Shown: piece after piece, positions 1 to 8,652 of the stretch
Layout of the letters: the number at the start of each line of letters is the position of its first letter
Position numbering within the stretch: the stretch's first letter is position 1
From: UBA8752 sp049610565
GTDB lineage: Bacteria > Bacteroidota > Bacteroidia > Flavobacteriales_D > Sanyastnellaceae
NCBI GenBank assembly: GCA_049610565.1
Contig: JBMYZR010000021.1
Coordinates: 1-36,318, forward strand
DNA length: 36,318 bases
Direction of reading: 5' to 3'
The notes under the pieces: model-generated
Told to the model about the DNA's origin: nothing
The model's database searches: none
Seen by the model: the letters and a program-made list of their open reading frames with translations, nothing else
Program-made: the position numbers and the translations under genes

Positions 1-2
1 CC

Positions 3-386
3 ATGAAGAAGGTCTCCGGTACGCTGAAGCTCGACCAGGCCCAGTACCGCGAGCTCGAGGCGTTCGCCAAGTTCGGCTCCGATCTCGACGATGCCACCAA
101 GGCCGTCCTCGACAAGGGCATGCGCAACGTGGAGATCCTCAAGCAGAACCTCAACTCCCCGATGCCGGTGGAGGAGCAGACGGCCATCATTTACGCAGGA
201 ACCAAGAACCTGCTGAAGAATGTGCCGGTGAACAAGGTCAAGGAGTTCGAGGTGGCTTACCTCGATTACCTGCGGGCCAAGCACGCCGACACGATGGCGG
301 AGCTCAAGACGGGCAAGTACTCCGACGAGGCACAGGCCACCATGAAGGCCGCTGCGGAGGAGGTGAGCAAGCAATTCGCCAGCTGA
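3..386 (+). CDS. atpA: F1F0 ATP synthase alpha subunit, C-terminal part (5' partial)
   Basis: This is the last 127 residues of the catalytic-hexamer alpha subunit of the F1 sector, which couples proton flow to ATP synthesis on the cytoplasmic face of the inner membrane. The reading frame is open to the left edge, so the Met at base 3 is an internal residue and not the start. The visible part is the helical C-terminal domain, with the typical KKVSGTLKLDQAQYRELEAF opening and a Lys/Glu-rich end. The full protein is about 525 residues, so the nucleotide-binding domain lies outside the window. atpG follows after 8 bases, the normal alpha-gamma order of atp operons. Identification is by recognised family sequence and by the atpG neighbour. 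Confidence 0.95.
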   Translation: MKKVSGTLKLDQAQYRELEAFAKFGSDLDDATKAVLDKGMRNVEILKQNLNSPMPVEEQTAIIYAGTKNLLKNVPVNKVKEFEVAYLDYLRAKHADTMAELKTGKYSDEAQATMKAAAEEVSKQFAS

Positions 387-394
387 TCTGAACC

Positions 395-1279
395 ATGGCC
401 GGTCTCAAGGAAGTACGCAACAGGATCGCCTCGGTCGGGAGCACCCGGCAGATCACGCAGGCGATGAAGCTGGTGTCGGCTGCCAAGCTTCGCCGCGCAC
501 AGGATGCCATCACGCAGATGCGTCCGTACGCTGAGAAGCTGCAGGAGATCCTGGTCAATGTGAGCGCTTCCCTGGATGCGTCCGAGAACCCCTACGCCGT
601 GGAGCGGGAGACCAAGCGGGTCCTGCTGGTGGCGGTGACCTCCAACCGGGGGTTGTGCGGGCCGTTCAACAACAACATCATCAAGCTCGCCGGCCAGCGC
701 CTCAAGGAGCTGGAAGGCAAGGAGGTTCACATCCTCTGCCTCGGCAAGAAGGCGGCAGACGTGTTCCGCCGCACCGACCACTTCACCACGTTGGACCTGG
801 GTGACGAGCCGCACAGCGTTTTCGACAACCTCGATTTCGAGGGAGCCTCCCGCGCGGCTGAGCAGGTGATGGAGGCGTTCCGGTCCGGGACATACGACCG
901 GGTCGAAATCCTCTACAACCGGTTTGTCAATGCAGCAGTGCAGGATGTGATGTGCGAGCAAATGCTGCCGATTGAGCAGAACGCCATTGCGGATACGGCG
1001 GAGACCGTGGCCACGACGGCGGACTACATCTTCGAGCCGAGCCGGGAGGAGATCGCGGAGAACATCGTGCCCAACACGCTGAAGATCCAGCTCTACAAGG
1101 CCCTCCTCGACAGCCATGCTTCCGAGCACGGCGCCCGGATGACGGCCATGCACAAGGCGACGGAAAACGCGGGCGAATTGCTCCGCGACCTGAAGCTCAG
1201 CTACAACAAGGCCCGTCAGGCGGCCATTACCGCAGAAATTCTCGAGATTGTGGGCGGCGCGGAAGCGCTTGAAGGTTGA
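395..1279 (+). CDS. atpG: F1F0 ATP synthase gamma subunit
   Basis: The gamma subunit is the rotating central stalk of the F1 motor that turns inside the alpha3-beta3 ring. The protein has 294 residues, the usual family length. It begins MAGLKEVRNRIASVGSTRQI, the classic N-terminal helix of gamma subunits, and ends with the matching C-terminal helix (about residues 265-294, ITAEILEIVGGAEAL). The ATG at 395 sits 8 bases after the atpA stop, so the two genes are in one operon. The beta and epsilon genes are not in the window, as is common in Bacteroidota where they form a separate cluster. The downstream kinase gene begins at or just after the atpG stop and may share its transcript. Confidence 0.97.
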   Translation: MAGLKEVRNRIASVGSTRQITQAMKLVSAAKLRRAQDAITQMRPYAEKLQEILVNVSASLDASENPYAVERETKRVLLVAVTSNRGLCGPFNNNIIKLAGQRLKELEGKEVHILCLGKKAADVFRRTDHFTTLDLGDEPHSVFDNLDFEGASRAAEQVMEAFRSGTYDRVEILYNRFVNAAVQDVMCEQMLPIEQNAIADTAETVATTADYIFEPSREEIAENIVPNTLKIQLYKALLDSHASEHGARMTAMHKATENAGELLRDLKLSYNKARQAAITAEILEIVGGAEALEG

Positions 1280-1289
1280 TCCCACACTC

Positions 1290-2744
1290 TTGATTCGACT
1301 CTCATTACGAAGACGACTGCTGCTGGCGATGCTGGCAGTGACCGCGTTGGGCTTCATCCTGACGGGTGCGGCGACCTTCATGGGATTCGCCCGGTTGGAT
1401 GCCGACTACAATGCGGCCCGTCTGGTGCGAAAGGAGGCTGCCGTGGCGCGGAGCCTGGGCTTTGCGTTGCGGGGCGTGGTGGGCGATACGGTGGAGGCCA
1501 CGTCCCTGAGTTGGACGGTCATGCCGGGCACCTTCGCCAACCGGATTGTCGAAATCGAAGCGGTGCAGGGACTGCCCATTGCCGTGTATCGATTGGATGG
1601 TTCGCTGTTTGTGACGTCGTCGGTCAATCGACCGGATGAGGCCGGCTTCCAGACGGAGGTCAATCCGGAAGTGCTCATTGCCTTGGCGCAAGGTCAGGAA
1701 AGGCTGGAGGTGCCCGTGGGCAACGGAGACTTCCTCGCATACTGGTATCAACTGAACTCCGCGGGCCGTCCGGTGGCCTTGGTGGCCTTGCGGTACGAGG
1801 CCAGGAGCCTGGAAGGGGCTGGGCGAGCGGAGTTCATTCGAAACCTGGGTGCAGTGTTCGCCTTGGTGTTTGCCGCGGCTGTGGCCCTGGCGTTCCTGTT
1901 GACGCGGTCGATCACCCAGCCGTTGGCGCGGCTTGGGGCCTTGATGGACCGGATGGATGTCGGATCGGATGTGGCCGTGGAGCCTTTGCGGTATGCATCG
2001 GCACCGGGAGATGAGATCGGCGTGCTGGTGGACCGCTACAACCGGATGGCGGAGAAAGTGCGGGTGTCGGCGTTGGCATTGGCACGCAGCGAGCGGGAAA
2101 GTGCATGGCGGGAAATGGCCATGCAGGTGGCGCATGAAATCAAGAACCCGTTGACGCCGATGAAGCTGGGCATCCAGCAATTGGAAAAGCGGGCGTTGGA
2201 CGAGGAGCAGGATGCGGATGACCTGAGGAAACGGTTTGTGAGCCTGTCCGCCACGCTGCAAGGCCAGATTGACCTGTTGGCGCGCATTGCAGATGAGTTC
2301 AGCACGCTCGCCCGGTTGCCACAGCGGGAGATGGGGCCGGTGTCGTTGCGTGCAACGCTGGCGTCCATGGTGGAACTGCACCAACGGCCGGGAATCCGGC
2401 TTTCCCTGGACATGGAGGGGGAGCTGGAGGTTCAGGCAGACGAGGATCAGCTTCGTCGGTTGTTGTCCAACCTCATTTTGAATGCCCAACAGGCCATCGG
2501 GGATGGACCGGGTGAGGTGACGTTGTCCGTCAGGATGGGAGCGCTGGAGGTCGTCGATGACGGGCCGGGCATGCCTGCGGAGGTCGCAGAACGTGCATTT
2601 GAGCCCCGTTTTACCACGCGCGGCAGCGGATCAGGTCTGGGTTTGGCCATGGTCAAGGCCATTTGTGACCGGCATGGTTGGACGGTGGAATTCGAGTCGA
2701 AACCCGCGGCTGGCACGACGTTCCGGATTCTGTTCAACGTTTGA
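1290..2744 (+). CDS. NtrY-like HAMP sensor histidine kinase
   Basis: This is a membrane-bound sensor kinase expected to phosphorylate a response regulator after sensing a periplasmic or membrane signal. Numbered from the TTG at 1290 (484 aa): membrane helix 1 at about 10-32, a periplasmic region to about 184, helix 2 at about 185-205, a HAMP linker, the phosphoacceptor H282 in the H-box VAHEIKNPLTPMKLG, and the ATPase domain with N-box NLILNAQQAI, G1 DDGPGMP and G2 GSGSGLGLAM. The VAHEIKNPLTP box is typical of the NtrY/PorY-like group. The start is uncertain: no upstream ATG exists; TTG at 1248 or 1269 would overlap atpG, and ATG at 1329 would remove the Arg-rich flank of helix 1. No response regulator is adjacent. 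Close spacing suggests co-transcription with atpG. Confidence 0.88.
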   Translation: MIRLSLRRRLLLAMLAVTALGFILTGAATFMGFARLDADYNAARLVRKEAAVARSLGFALRGVVGDTVEATSLSWTVMPGTFANRIVEIEAVQGLPIAVYRLDGSLFVTSSVNRPDEAGFQTEVNPEVLIALAQGQERLEVPVGNGDFLAYWYQLNSAGRPVALVALRYEARSLEGAGRAEFIRNLGAVFALVFAAAVALAFLLTRSITQPLARLGALMDRMDVGSDVAVEPLRYASAPGDEIGVLVDRYNRMAEKVRVSALALARSERESAWREMAMQVAHEIKNPLTPMKLGIQQLEKRALDEEQDADDLRKRFVSLSATLQGQIDLLARIADEFSTLARLPQREMGPVSLRATLASMVELHQRPGIRLSLDMEGELEVQADEDQLRRLLSNLILNAQQAIGDGPGEVTLSVRMGALEVVDDGPGMPAEVAERAFEPRFTTRGSGSGLGLAMVKAICDRHGWTVEFESKPAAGTTFRILFNV

Positions 2745-2811
2745 GCCCGCCCTTTTTAACAGGGGGGTCGTGGATTATCAGAGGATTCTGAGCCCTCTGG
2801 ACAGTGGGAAA

Positions 2812-2840
2812 TTTGCGTCATTGACACTCGGTTAAAAATG
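2812..2840 (+). promoter_or_regulatory. Possible susC promoter (Bacteroidota type)
   Basis: TTTG at 2812-2815 is followed after 17 bases by TAAAAATG at 2833-2840, an imperfect match to the Bacteroidota -7 element TAnnTTTG. It lies 33 bases before the susC start, in the 128-base gap after the kinase gene. Imperfect boxes make this a weak call. Confidence 0.3.
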
Positions 2841-2872
2841 TCTAACCGAACCTGAACCACAAACACAACAGA

Positions 2873-5800
2873 ATGAGGAACCTATTCCTGCTTACGGCAG
2901 CTTGGTGCTTGATGGCCTCCGCGGCCTTCGCCCAGAGCGTGACCGGTAAGGTGACGGATGCCAAGTCTGGCGAAACCCTGCCCGGAGTGGCGGTGGTCGT
3001 CGAAGGCTCCAACACCGGAGTCATCACCGACATGGATGGCATGTACAAAGTCAGCGCCGCGACCGGTGATGTTCTGGTCTACAGCTTCGTCGGATACAAC
3101 ACGGTCCGCAAGGAAGTGACCGGCGGTGCCATGAACGTTTCGCTCGAGAGCGGCGTCGCATTGGACGAGGTCGTCGTGACCGCTCTCGGTGTGAGCCGGG
3201 AGAAGAAAGCGTTGGGCTACTCCGTCCAGGAGTTGGGCAACGACGCCTTCACGGACGCCAAGACCGAGAATGTCGTTCGCTCGCTCACCGGTAAGATTGC
3301 TGGTGTCCAGGTGACGTCCGGTACGGCGATTGGCTCCTCCTCCAAGGTGTTGCTTCGCGGTGCGAGCTCCATCACGGGTGACAACCAGCCGCTCTTCGTG
3401 GTGGACGGTGTGCCGATGGACAACGCCGACTACTCCAGCGGAAACCAGCAGCGCTCCGTGGGTGGATACGACTACGGAAACGCCATTCAGGACCTCAACC
3501 CGGACGACATCGAAAGCGTGTCCGTCCTGAAGGGTCCTGCCGCAGCCGCCCTCTACGGCTCGCGCGCATCGAACGGCGCCATCGTCATCACGACCAAGTC
3601 CGGAAAGGGCTACCAGGCTTCCGGCAAGCGGGGCATCGGCATCAGCGTCAACAGCGGGGTGGCCTTCAACAACGTCTATGTGCTTCCCGATTTCCAGAAC
3701 AGCTACGGTGGTGGACCGAGCCAGGCTTGGGCGGACACGCTCGCCGACGGCTCCTACGTGCCCAACTACGCGTTGGATGGCAGCTGGGGCCCGGCCCTGA
3801 GCGGCCAGAGCGTGCGCCACTGGGACAGCTGGTACGACTACGAGGGCGACGCCGGATTCGGTGAAGTCCGTCCGTGGGAGGCCAACCCGACCAACGTCGA
3901 GGACTTCTTCCAGACGGGTGTCACCTTGACCAACAACGTCAGCGTCACCGGCGCCACGGATGAGAGCTCCTTCCGCTTGAGCTACACCAACCACGACCAG
4001 ACCGGTGTCTACGAAAACAGCTCCCTCGACCGCAACACGCTGAGCTTCTCCGGATCCCAGCAGGTCAGCGAGAACCTCGAGGCCAGCGTCTCGGCCAACT
4101 ACGTTCAGGCCAAGGGCAACGGCCGTCCGCTGACGGGATACGGCGAGTCCGTGATGTCCCAGTTCACGCAGTGGTTCCAGCGTCAGCTCGATATGGACCG
4201 TATGCGCAACTACCGCAATCCAGACGGTACCCAACGTACGTGGAACCGCCTCAGCACGACCAACCCGAACCCGAACTACTTCGACAACCCGTTCTGGGAG
4301 CGTTACGAGAACGTGCAGAACGACCAGCGTGACCGCGTCTTCGGAAACGTCACGATGAAGTACAAGATCAACGACGTGTTCAGCGTGATGGGCCGTGCCC
4401 TCAGCGACTTCTACATCGACCGCCGAGAGGAGCGCATCGCCGTGGGCGGTGTGCGTGAGAGCTCCTACAGCGAGGCCACCCGCCAGTTGCAGGAGACCAA
4501 CCTCGACGCCTACCTCAACTTCGCGGACGACCTGAGCGACGACCTGAACCTCACCGGTTTCGTCGGCGTGAACCAGCGGATCCGCAACTACAAGCGCCTC
4601 AACGCCTACACGCTTGGTGGTCTGAACACCCCGGGTCTCTACACCGTCAACAACGGTGCAGACGGCTACGAGGTCGGTGACTTCACGAGCACCAAGAAGG
4701 TCAACTCCGTGCTGGCGAGCGCCAGCTTCGGCTACCAGCGCAAGTTCTATGTCGACGTCACGGGACGGAACGACTGGAGCTCGACGCTGCCCGAGGCCAA
4801 CAACAGCTACTTCTACCCGTCGGCCACGGCCAGCTACGTCCTCAGCGAGGACCTCGACCTCGACGCAGTGAGCTTCGCCAAGGTGCGCCTCGGATGGGCC
4901 CAGGTCGGAAACGACACGGACCCCTACCAGACGTCCACGACGTATGCGGTCAACACGAACTTCGGCAACAGCGGTTCCGCCACCGTTCCGAATGCACAGA
5001 ACAACCCTGGATTGCGTCCTGAGAAGACGAGCAGCTGGGAGGCCGGATTGGAGTTGAACCTCTTCCTCGACCGGGTCCGTTTCGACTTCACCTACTACAA
5101 CAGCACCACCGAGGACCTCATCTTCAACGTGCCGATTTCCGCTGCGAGCGGATACAGCTCCACGGTGTTGAACGCAGGAAAGACGAGCAACAAGGGCATC
5201 GAGCTCAGCCTCGCTGCCACCCTCGTCCAGAACGACGACCTCCGCTGGGACATCGGCGCCAACTTCGCCAAGAACCGCAACGAGCTGCTCGAGCTCTCCG
5301 ACGATGTGCAGAACATCCGGTACACGAGCCTCTTCGGCGTGACGCTGGAGGCCCGCCCCGGCCAGCCGCTGGGCACCTTCTACGGCTATGATTATGAGTT
5401 GGATGATAGCGGAAACCGCCTTGTAGACGAAACGGGTAGATATGTGCGAACGTCCGAAGTCATGCCGATTGGCACCATTTTGCCGGATTTTACTGGTGGT
5501 TTCTACACGACGTTGGATTACAAAGGATTCAGCTTCTATGCATTGGTTGATTTTCAGAAGGGCGGATCGTTGCATAGCTATTCTAACCAATGGGGTAAGT
5601 ACTCCGGAACCTTGGAGGAAACGGTCTATGACGAAGACGGGAATGATATGCGGTCGCCAGATTACGCAGGAGTCGTAGTTGATGGAGTTTACGCCTATGA
5701 TTGGGGTGAGGTCTGGCAGTTGGATGATGCTGGTGACCCCGTTTTGGACGACGATGGAAATCAGATTCAAGCGACCGATGCGGATGGCAACCTCTTGTGG

Positions 5801-6142
5801 AACCATTATGCAGGGGATGCGAATGAGTCAGCACTGGCGGCCCAATCACACTTCTTCTCCAACCAGGGCTACGTGATCCACGCTGCGGACCAATACGACG
5901 CCAGCTTCGTGAAGCTGCGCGAGATGCGCCTGGACTACAGCTTGCCGGCTGACATGGTCGACGGCACGCCGTTCAGCAACGTGAGCATTGGCGTCTTCGG
6001 CCGCAACCTGGCCATCCTGCACAAGAACGTCCCGCACATCGACCCGGAAGTGGCCACCTCGGCCTCCAACGTCCAAGGCTTCGAAGGCGGTCAGCTCCCC
6101 GCGGAGCGCACCATCGGCGTGAACCTCAAGTTCGGCCTCTGA
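2873..6142 (+). CDS. SusC/RagA-family TonB-linked outer-membrane protein
   Basis: SusC-type proteins are TonB-dependent outer-membrane barrels that import oligomeric nutrients together with a SusD lid lipoprotein. The protein has 1089 residues. A signal peptide (about residues 1-20, cut after ASAAFA) is followed by a carboxypeptidase-D regulatory-like domain (about 22-97), the TonB plug (about 100-240, including the LLRGASSIT and FVVDGVPMDNADY signatures) and a long barrel ending GVNLKFGL. The gene uses a highly biased codon set (TAC, TTC, GAC, AAG), a sign of high expression, except for bases about 5386-5850, where GC falls to about 50 percent and codon choice changes; see findings. The SusD partner follows 28 bases downstream. 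No carbohydrate-active or peptidase genes flank the pair, so the substrate cannot be named. Confidence 0.96.
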   Translation: MRNLFLLTAAWCLMASAAFAQSVTGKVTDAKSGETLPGVAVVVEGSNTGVITDMDGMYKVSAATGDVLVYSFVGYNTVRKEVTGGAMNVSLESGVALDEVVVTALGVSREKKALGYSVQELGNDAFTDAKTENVVRSLTGKIAGVQVTSGTAIGSSSKVLLRGASSITGDNQPLFVVDGVPMDNADYSSGNQQRSVGGYDYGNAIQDLNPDDIESVSVLKGPAAAALYGSRASNGAIVITTKSGKGYQASGKRGIGISVNSGVAFNNVYVLPDFQNSYGGGPSQAWADTLADGSYVPNYALDGSWGPALSGQSVRHWDSWYDYEGDAGFGEVRPWEANPTNVEDFFQTGVTLTNNVSVTGATDESSFRLSYTNHDQTGVYENSSLDRNTLSFSGSQQVSENLEASVSANYVQAKGNGRPLTGYGESVMSQFTQWFQRQLDMDRMRNYRNPDGTQRTWNRLSTTNPNPNYFDNPFWERYENVQNDQRDRVFGNVTMKYKINDVFSVMGRALSDFYIDRREERIAVGGVRESSYSEATRQLQETNLDAYLNFADDLSDDLNLTGFVGVNQRIRNYKRLNAYTLGGLNTPGLYTVNNGADGYEVGDFTSTKKVNSVLASASFGYQRKFYVDVTGRNDWSSTLPEANNSYFYPSATASYVLSEDLDLDAVSFAKVRLGWAQVGNDTDPYQTSTTYAVNTNFGNSGSATVPNAQNNPGLRPEKTSSWEAGLELNLFLDRVRFDFTYYNSTTEDLIFNVPISAASGYSSTVLNAGKTSNKGIELSLAATLVQNDDLRWDIGANFAKNRNELLELSDDVQNIRYTSLFGVTLEARPGQPLGTFYGYDYELDDSGNRLVDETGRYVRTSEVMPIGTILPDFTGGFYTTLDYKGFSFYALVDFQKGGSLHSYSNQWGKYSGTLEETVYDEDGNDMRSPDYAGVVVDGVYAYDWGEVWQLDDAGDPVLDDDGNQIQATDADGNLLWNHYAGDANESALAAQSHFFSNQGYVIHAADQYDASFVKLREMRLDYSLPADMVDGTPFSNVSIGVFGRNLAILHKNVPHIDPEVATSASNVQGFEGGQLPAERTIGVNLKFGL
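5386..5850 (+). other. Compositionally foreign segment inside susC
   Basis: The reading frame stays open, but bases 5401-5820 are 49.8 percent GC (209 of 420 counted), while the lines just before (5281-5400) and after (5881-5940) are about 62-65 percent. Within the block 8 of 13 Tyr codons are TAT and Asp is mostly GAT, whereas the rest of the gene almost always uses TAC and GAC. The encoded stretch is rich in Asp and Gly, with repeated DDxGN-like turns, as expected for extracellular loops of the barrel. A recombined allele segment is the simplest reading; a chimeric assembly is the alternative. Confidence 0.7.
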
Positions 6143-6170
6143 TTCCCCACAAACCGGAAAACATTAGGAC

Positions 6171-7655
6171 ATGAACAAGAACATTTTCCTTCTCGCCGGC
6201 CTCGCCATCGCCATCGCCTTCACGGGATGCACGAAGGGCTTCGAGGACCTGAACACCAACCCGAACGAGCCGTCTTCCGTCTCGCCGGGCTTCCTCCTGA
6301 CCGCTTCGCAGAAGCGCATCATGGACGAGATGAACGACTCCTTCTGGGGCAGCCGTCGCGGCATGCAGCTTCCGCAGTACTGGGCATCGAACCAGTACTC
6401 GAACGAGAGCCGCTACGCGTTCCGAACGGAGGTGACCAACGCCAGCTGGCGTGATTTCTACGCGGGTCCCCTGCAGGACCTGCAGACGATTGTCGACCTC
6501 AACACGGATTCTCCCGATGACGTGTCCGGTTTCGGAAGCAATGGCAACCAGATTGCGGTGGCCAAGCTGCTGCAGGCGTGGACGTACCAAATGATGACCG
6601 ATGCCTGGGGTCCGATTCCGATGACGGAGGCCTTGCAGGGCGGCGAGAACAAGACGCCTGCCTACGACGATCAGGCCACGGTGTACGCCGGCATTCTCAC
6701 CCTCATCGACGACGCCATGAACGCCATGGACGACGGTCCCGGCCCGCAGGGCGACCAGGTATACGGCGGCAACATGATGATGTGGGAGAAGTTCGCCAAC
6801 ACCCTGAAGCTTCGTGTGGCCATGCGCATGTCGGATGTGGCACCGGACCAGGCCAAAGGTGTGGGCGAGACCGCCTTGAGCGGTGGCATGATCATCGCCG
6901 CCAATGAGGAAAACGCCCAGTTCCCGTACATCAACGCAGCACCGAACAACCACCCGGTCAACGAGGACTACAAGACGCGGAACGACTTCGCGGCGTCCAA
7001 CACCATGGTGGATTGGCTGACGGCGATGAACGACCCGCGACTGGGGGTGTACTTCAACCCTGCCGCCAACGACACGACGGGCGCCTTTATCGGAGAAGTG
7101 TATGGTTTGTCGGAGGACAGCGCGGCCGTGACCGATTTCGATGACGTGTCCCAGCGTGGAGACGCCATTCTTGCTGGTGACTTCCCCGGCATCTTCTTCG
7201 ATGCGGCCCAGACGCACTTCCTGTGTGCCGAGGCTGCTGAGCGGGGGTGGGCCAACACGCCGCTCGGAGACGCAGAGGCTCACTACAATGCGGCAGTGAC
7301 GCTCAGCATGCAGTGGTGGGGTCTGACGGATGCGGACGCGATCAATGCCTACCTGGCTCAAGCGGATGTGGCCTACTCGACTGCGCCTGGCGATTGGAGG
7401 CAGAAGATTGGATCCCAGAAGTGGGCCGCCCTGTACATGCAGGGCCATGAGGCTTGGGCGGAGTACCGCCGATTGGATGCCCCCACGCTCAACCCTTGTG
7501 CCGAAGGTGCTTTGGAGGGCGATGGCGATGTTCCCAGCCGCTTCTACTACCCCTTGGATGAGCAGACGCTCAACAATGACTCTTGGGCAGCTGGGGTGGC
7601 TTTGCTTGGTGGCCCGGACGGTCAGGACACCAAGCTGTGGTGGGACGTGAACTGA
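6171..7655 (+). CDS. SusD/RagB-family outer-membrane lipoprotein
   Basis: SusD-like lipoproteins form the surface-exposed lid over the SusC barrel and bind the incoming nutrient. The protein has 494 residues. The N-terminus is a lipoprotein signal with the lipobox FTGC (Cys20), followed by KGFEDLNTNPNEPSS, the hallmark mature start of the SusD-like family 2 proteins. The body contains the helical tetratricopeptide-like repeats typical of the fold (for example LLQAWTYQMMTDAWGPIPMTEAL near residue 130). The ATG at 6171 lies 28 bases after the susC stop, so the pair is one operon. A terminator hairpin follows at 7685. This SusD subgroup is often near peptide or unknown-substrate systems, so a glycan substrate should not be assumed. 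Confidence 0.94.
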   Translation: MNKNIFLLAGLAIAIAFTGCTKGFEDLNTNPNEPSSVSPGFLLTASQKRIMDEMNDSFWGSRRGMQLPQYWASNQYSNESRYAFRTEVTNASWRDFYAGPLQDLQTIVDLNTDSPDDVSGFGSNGNQIAVAKLLQAWTYQMMTDAWGPIPMTEALQGGENKTPAYDDQATVYAGILTLIDDAMNAMDDGPGPQGDQVYGGNMMMWEKFANTLKLRVAMRMSDVAPDQAKGVGETALSGGMIIAANEENAQFPYINAAPNNHPVNEDYKTRNDFAASNTMVDWLTAMNDPRLGVYFNPAANDTTGAFIGEVYGLSEDSAAVTDFDDVSQRGDAILAGDFPGIFFDAAQTHFLCAEAAERGWANTPLGDAEAHYNAAVTLSMQWWGLTDADAINAYLAQADVAYSTAPGDWRQKIGSQKWAALYMQGHEAWAEYRRLDAPTLNPCAEGALEGDGDVPSRFYYPLDEQTLNNDSWAAGVALLGGPDGQDTKLWWDVN

Positions 7656-7684
7656 CGTTTCCCTGCGATTCACAACATTCAGGA

Positions 7685-7713
7685 AAGGCCTGCCCGCAAG
7701 GGTGGGCCTTTTC
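7685..7713 (+). terminator. Rho-independent terminator after susD
   Basis: AAGGCCTGCCC (7685-7695) and GGGTGGGCCTT (7700-7710) pair over 11 bp with two G-U wobbles around a GCAA tetraloop, followed by a short T run. It lies 29 bases after the susD stop and ends the susCD transcript. Confidence 0.75.
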
Positions 7714-7765
7714 ATTGGGCGCTACTCTGGGACGGCCTTTCGGGTCCCTGGGAGCCTGGATTGGA

Positions 7766-8554
7766 TCAGGACAAGGGGCGGACGGTGGCCGGGAACCAGA
7801 GCGGTCGCGATGGGGCCGCATCGTTGACAAATGGGGACACCTGCATGGCGAGAAGTCCAGGGCCTGCTGAGGTGTCCTGCGGGACGCACAGGAGCTCTGA
7901 AATGGTCGCGTTGGTCCGTGTGGTCGGGTCGTTCCCGAAAAAGGCGTTGTGGGCCCTCAAAATGCCACCGTCGATTTCCCGGTCTACGCTGGGCAGATCG
8001 ATCAACAGGTGTTCGATGCCGAGCTCGACGAGCTGTTCGGCAAACCCGGCTTCCAGATACGGGGGGTTCGAGTTGCTCCAGTCGCGGTGCACGTCACCGG
8101 TTGTGCAGCGAAAGATCAGGGCGCTCGGTGCCCAGCGCTGCACATCTGCAGCAGCGGTCTCCAAGGCGCTCACCGGGACAACCCAGTCGTCACCCTGTGC
8201 GGTGTTGCGTGGTTCTGGCATCGCCTCCACCAGCAGGGTGGGCATCAGAAAGGGCAGTGCGCCGGAGCGGGCGAGTGCATCGATGGGGTGGAAGGCGTCG
8301 CGGATGTGTTCGCGGGTCTCGGTGTGCGTGCCGTGCGCGTGCGGATTGAAGGTGACGTCCCGGAAATTGACGCTGCCTCCTTCGGCGACCGATCCTGTCC
8401 AGCCATCGGAACGCACGGGTTCCGCGGTCGCGGGGCCTTTGTACCACGCCCTCGGGAGTCCCGAATGGGGGTTGATCGGAACACTGAGGTCGATGGGGGA
8501 ACCCGATGCCGTCCAGGTGTGACCGCAGTGGTCCAATTCAATGCGCATGCTCAT
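7766..8554 (-). CDS. Cyclase family protein (kynurenine formamidase-like hydrolase)
   Basis: This belongs to the metal-dependent cyclase/kynurenine formamidase family (PF04199), which hydrolyses small amide or ester bonds. The protein has 262 residues, near the family norm. The signature is at residues 71-83, PHAHGTHTETREH, matching the H-x-x-GTH-x-E-x-x-x-H form seen in one subgroup rather than the HSGTHxDxPxH of true kynurenine formamidases, so the substrate is uncertain. Other family features are the opening PIDLSVPI (about 20-27) and LLIDLPSVD (about 183-191). There is no signal peptide, so it is cytoplasmic. Two start codons (8554 and 8548) are two codons apart; the first is used here. 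It is transcribed alone toward the susD terminator. No other tryptophan-catabolism gene is nearby. Confidence 0.85.
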   Translation of the reverse strand: MSMRIELDHCGHTWTASGSPIDLSVPINPHSGLPRAWYKGPATAEPVRSDGWTGSVAEGGSVNFRDVTFNPHAHGTHTETREHIRDAFHPIDALARSGALPFLMPTLLVEAMPEPRNTAQGDDWVVPVSALETAAADVQRWAPSALIFRCTTGDVHRDWSNSNPPYLEAGFAEQLVELGIEHLLIDLPSVDREIDGGILRAHNAFFGNDPTTRTNATISELLCVPQDTSAGPGLLAMQVSPFVNDAAPSRPLWFPATVRPLS

Positions 8555-8598
8555 TGGGTCAAGTTGTCACGGCCCGTCCACAGGGACAACCTCGAACA

Positions 8599-8631
8599 AA
8601 AGAAAAGCCCCGCCGGTGAGGGCGGGGCTTT
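8599..8631 (-). terminator. Rho-independent terminator of the beta-barrel gene
   Basis: A perfect 11-bp stem AAAGCCCCGCC/GGCGGGGCTTT (8604-8614 and 8621-8631) with a 6-base loop is followed, on the minus strand, by TTTTCTTTTG. It starts 22 bases after the stop of the beta-barrel gene at 8653 and lies before the cyclase start. Confidence 0.85.
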
Positions 8632-8652
8632 CCGAAGGGGATGGACTTCCGA

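Noticed and set aside
2745..2780. Possible terminator after the first kinase gene (CCC...TTTTT...GGGGGG)
   Set aside because: The T run lies in the loop and not after the stem, so it is not a Rho-independent terminator.
2882..5806. A very long open frame on the minus strand, 974 codons
   Set aside because: It is antisense to susC and arises because that gene's GC-rich, third-position-biased codons exclude stops on the opposite strand. Its Val/Leu/Arg-rich translation lacks any domain.
6126..7715. Long minus-strand frame of 529 codons opposite susD
   Set aside because: Same cause: it is the shadow of the SusD gene, whose lipobox and family start are unambiguous.
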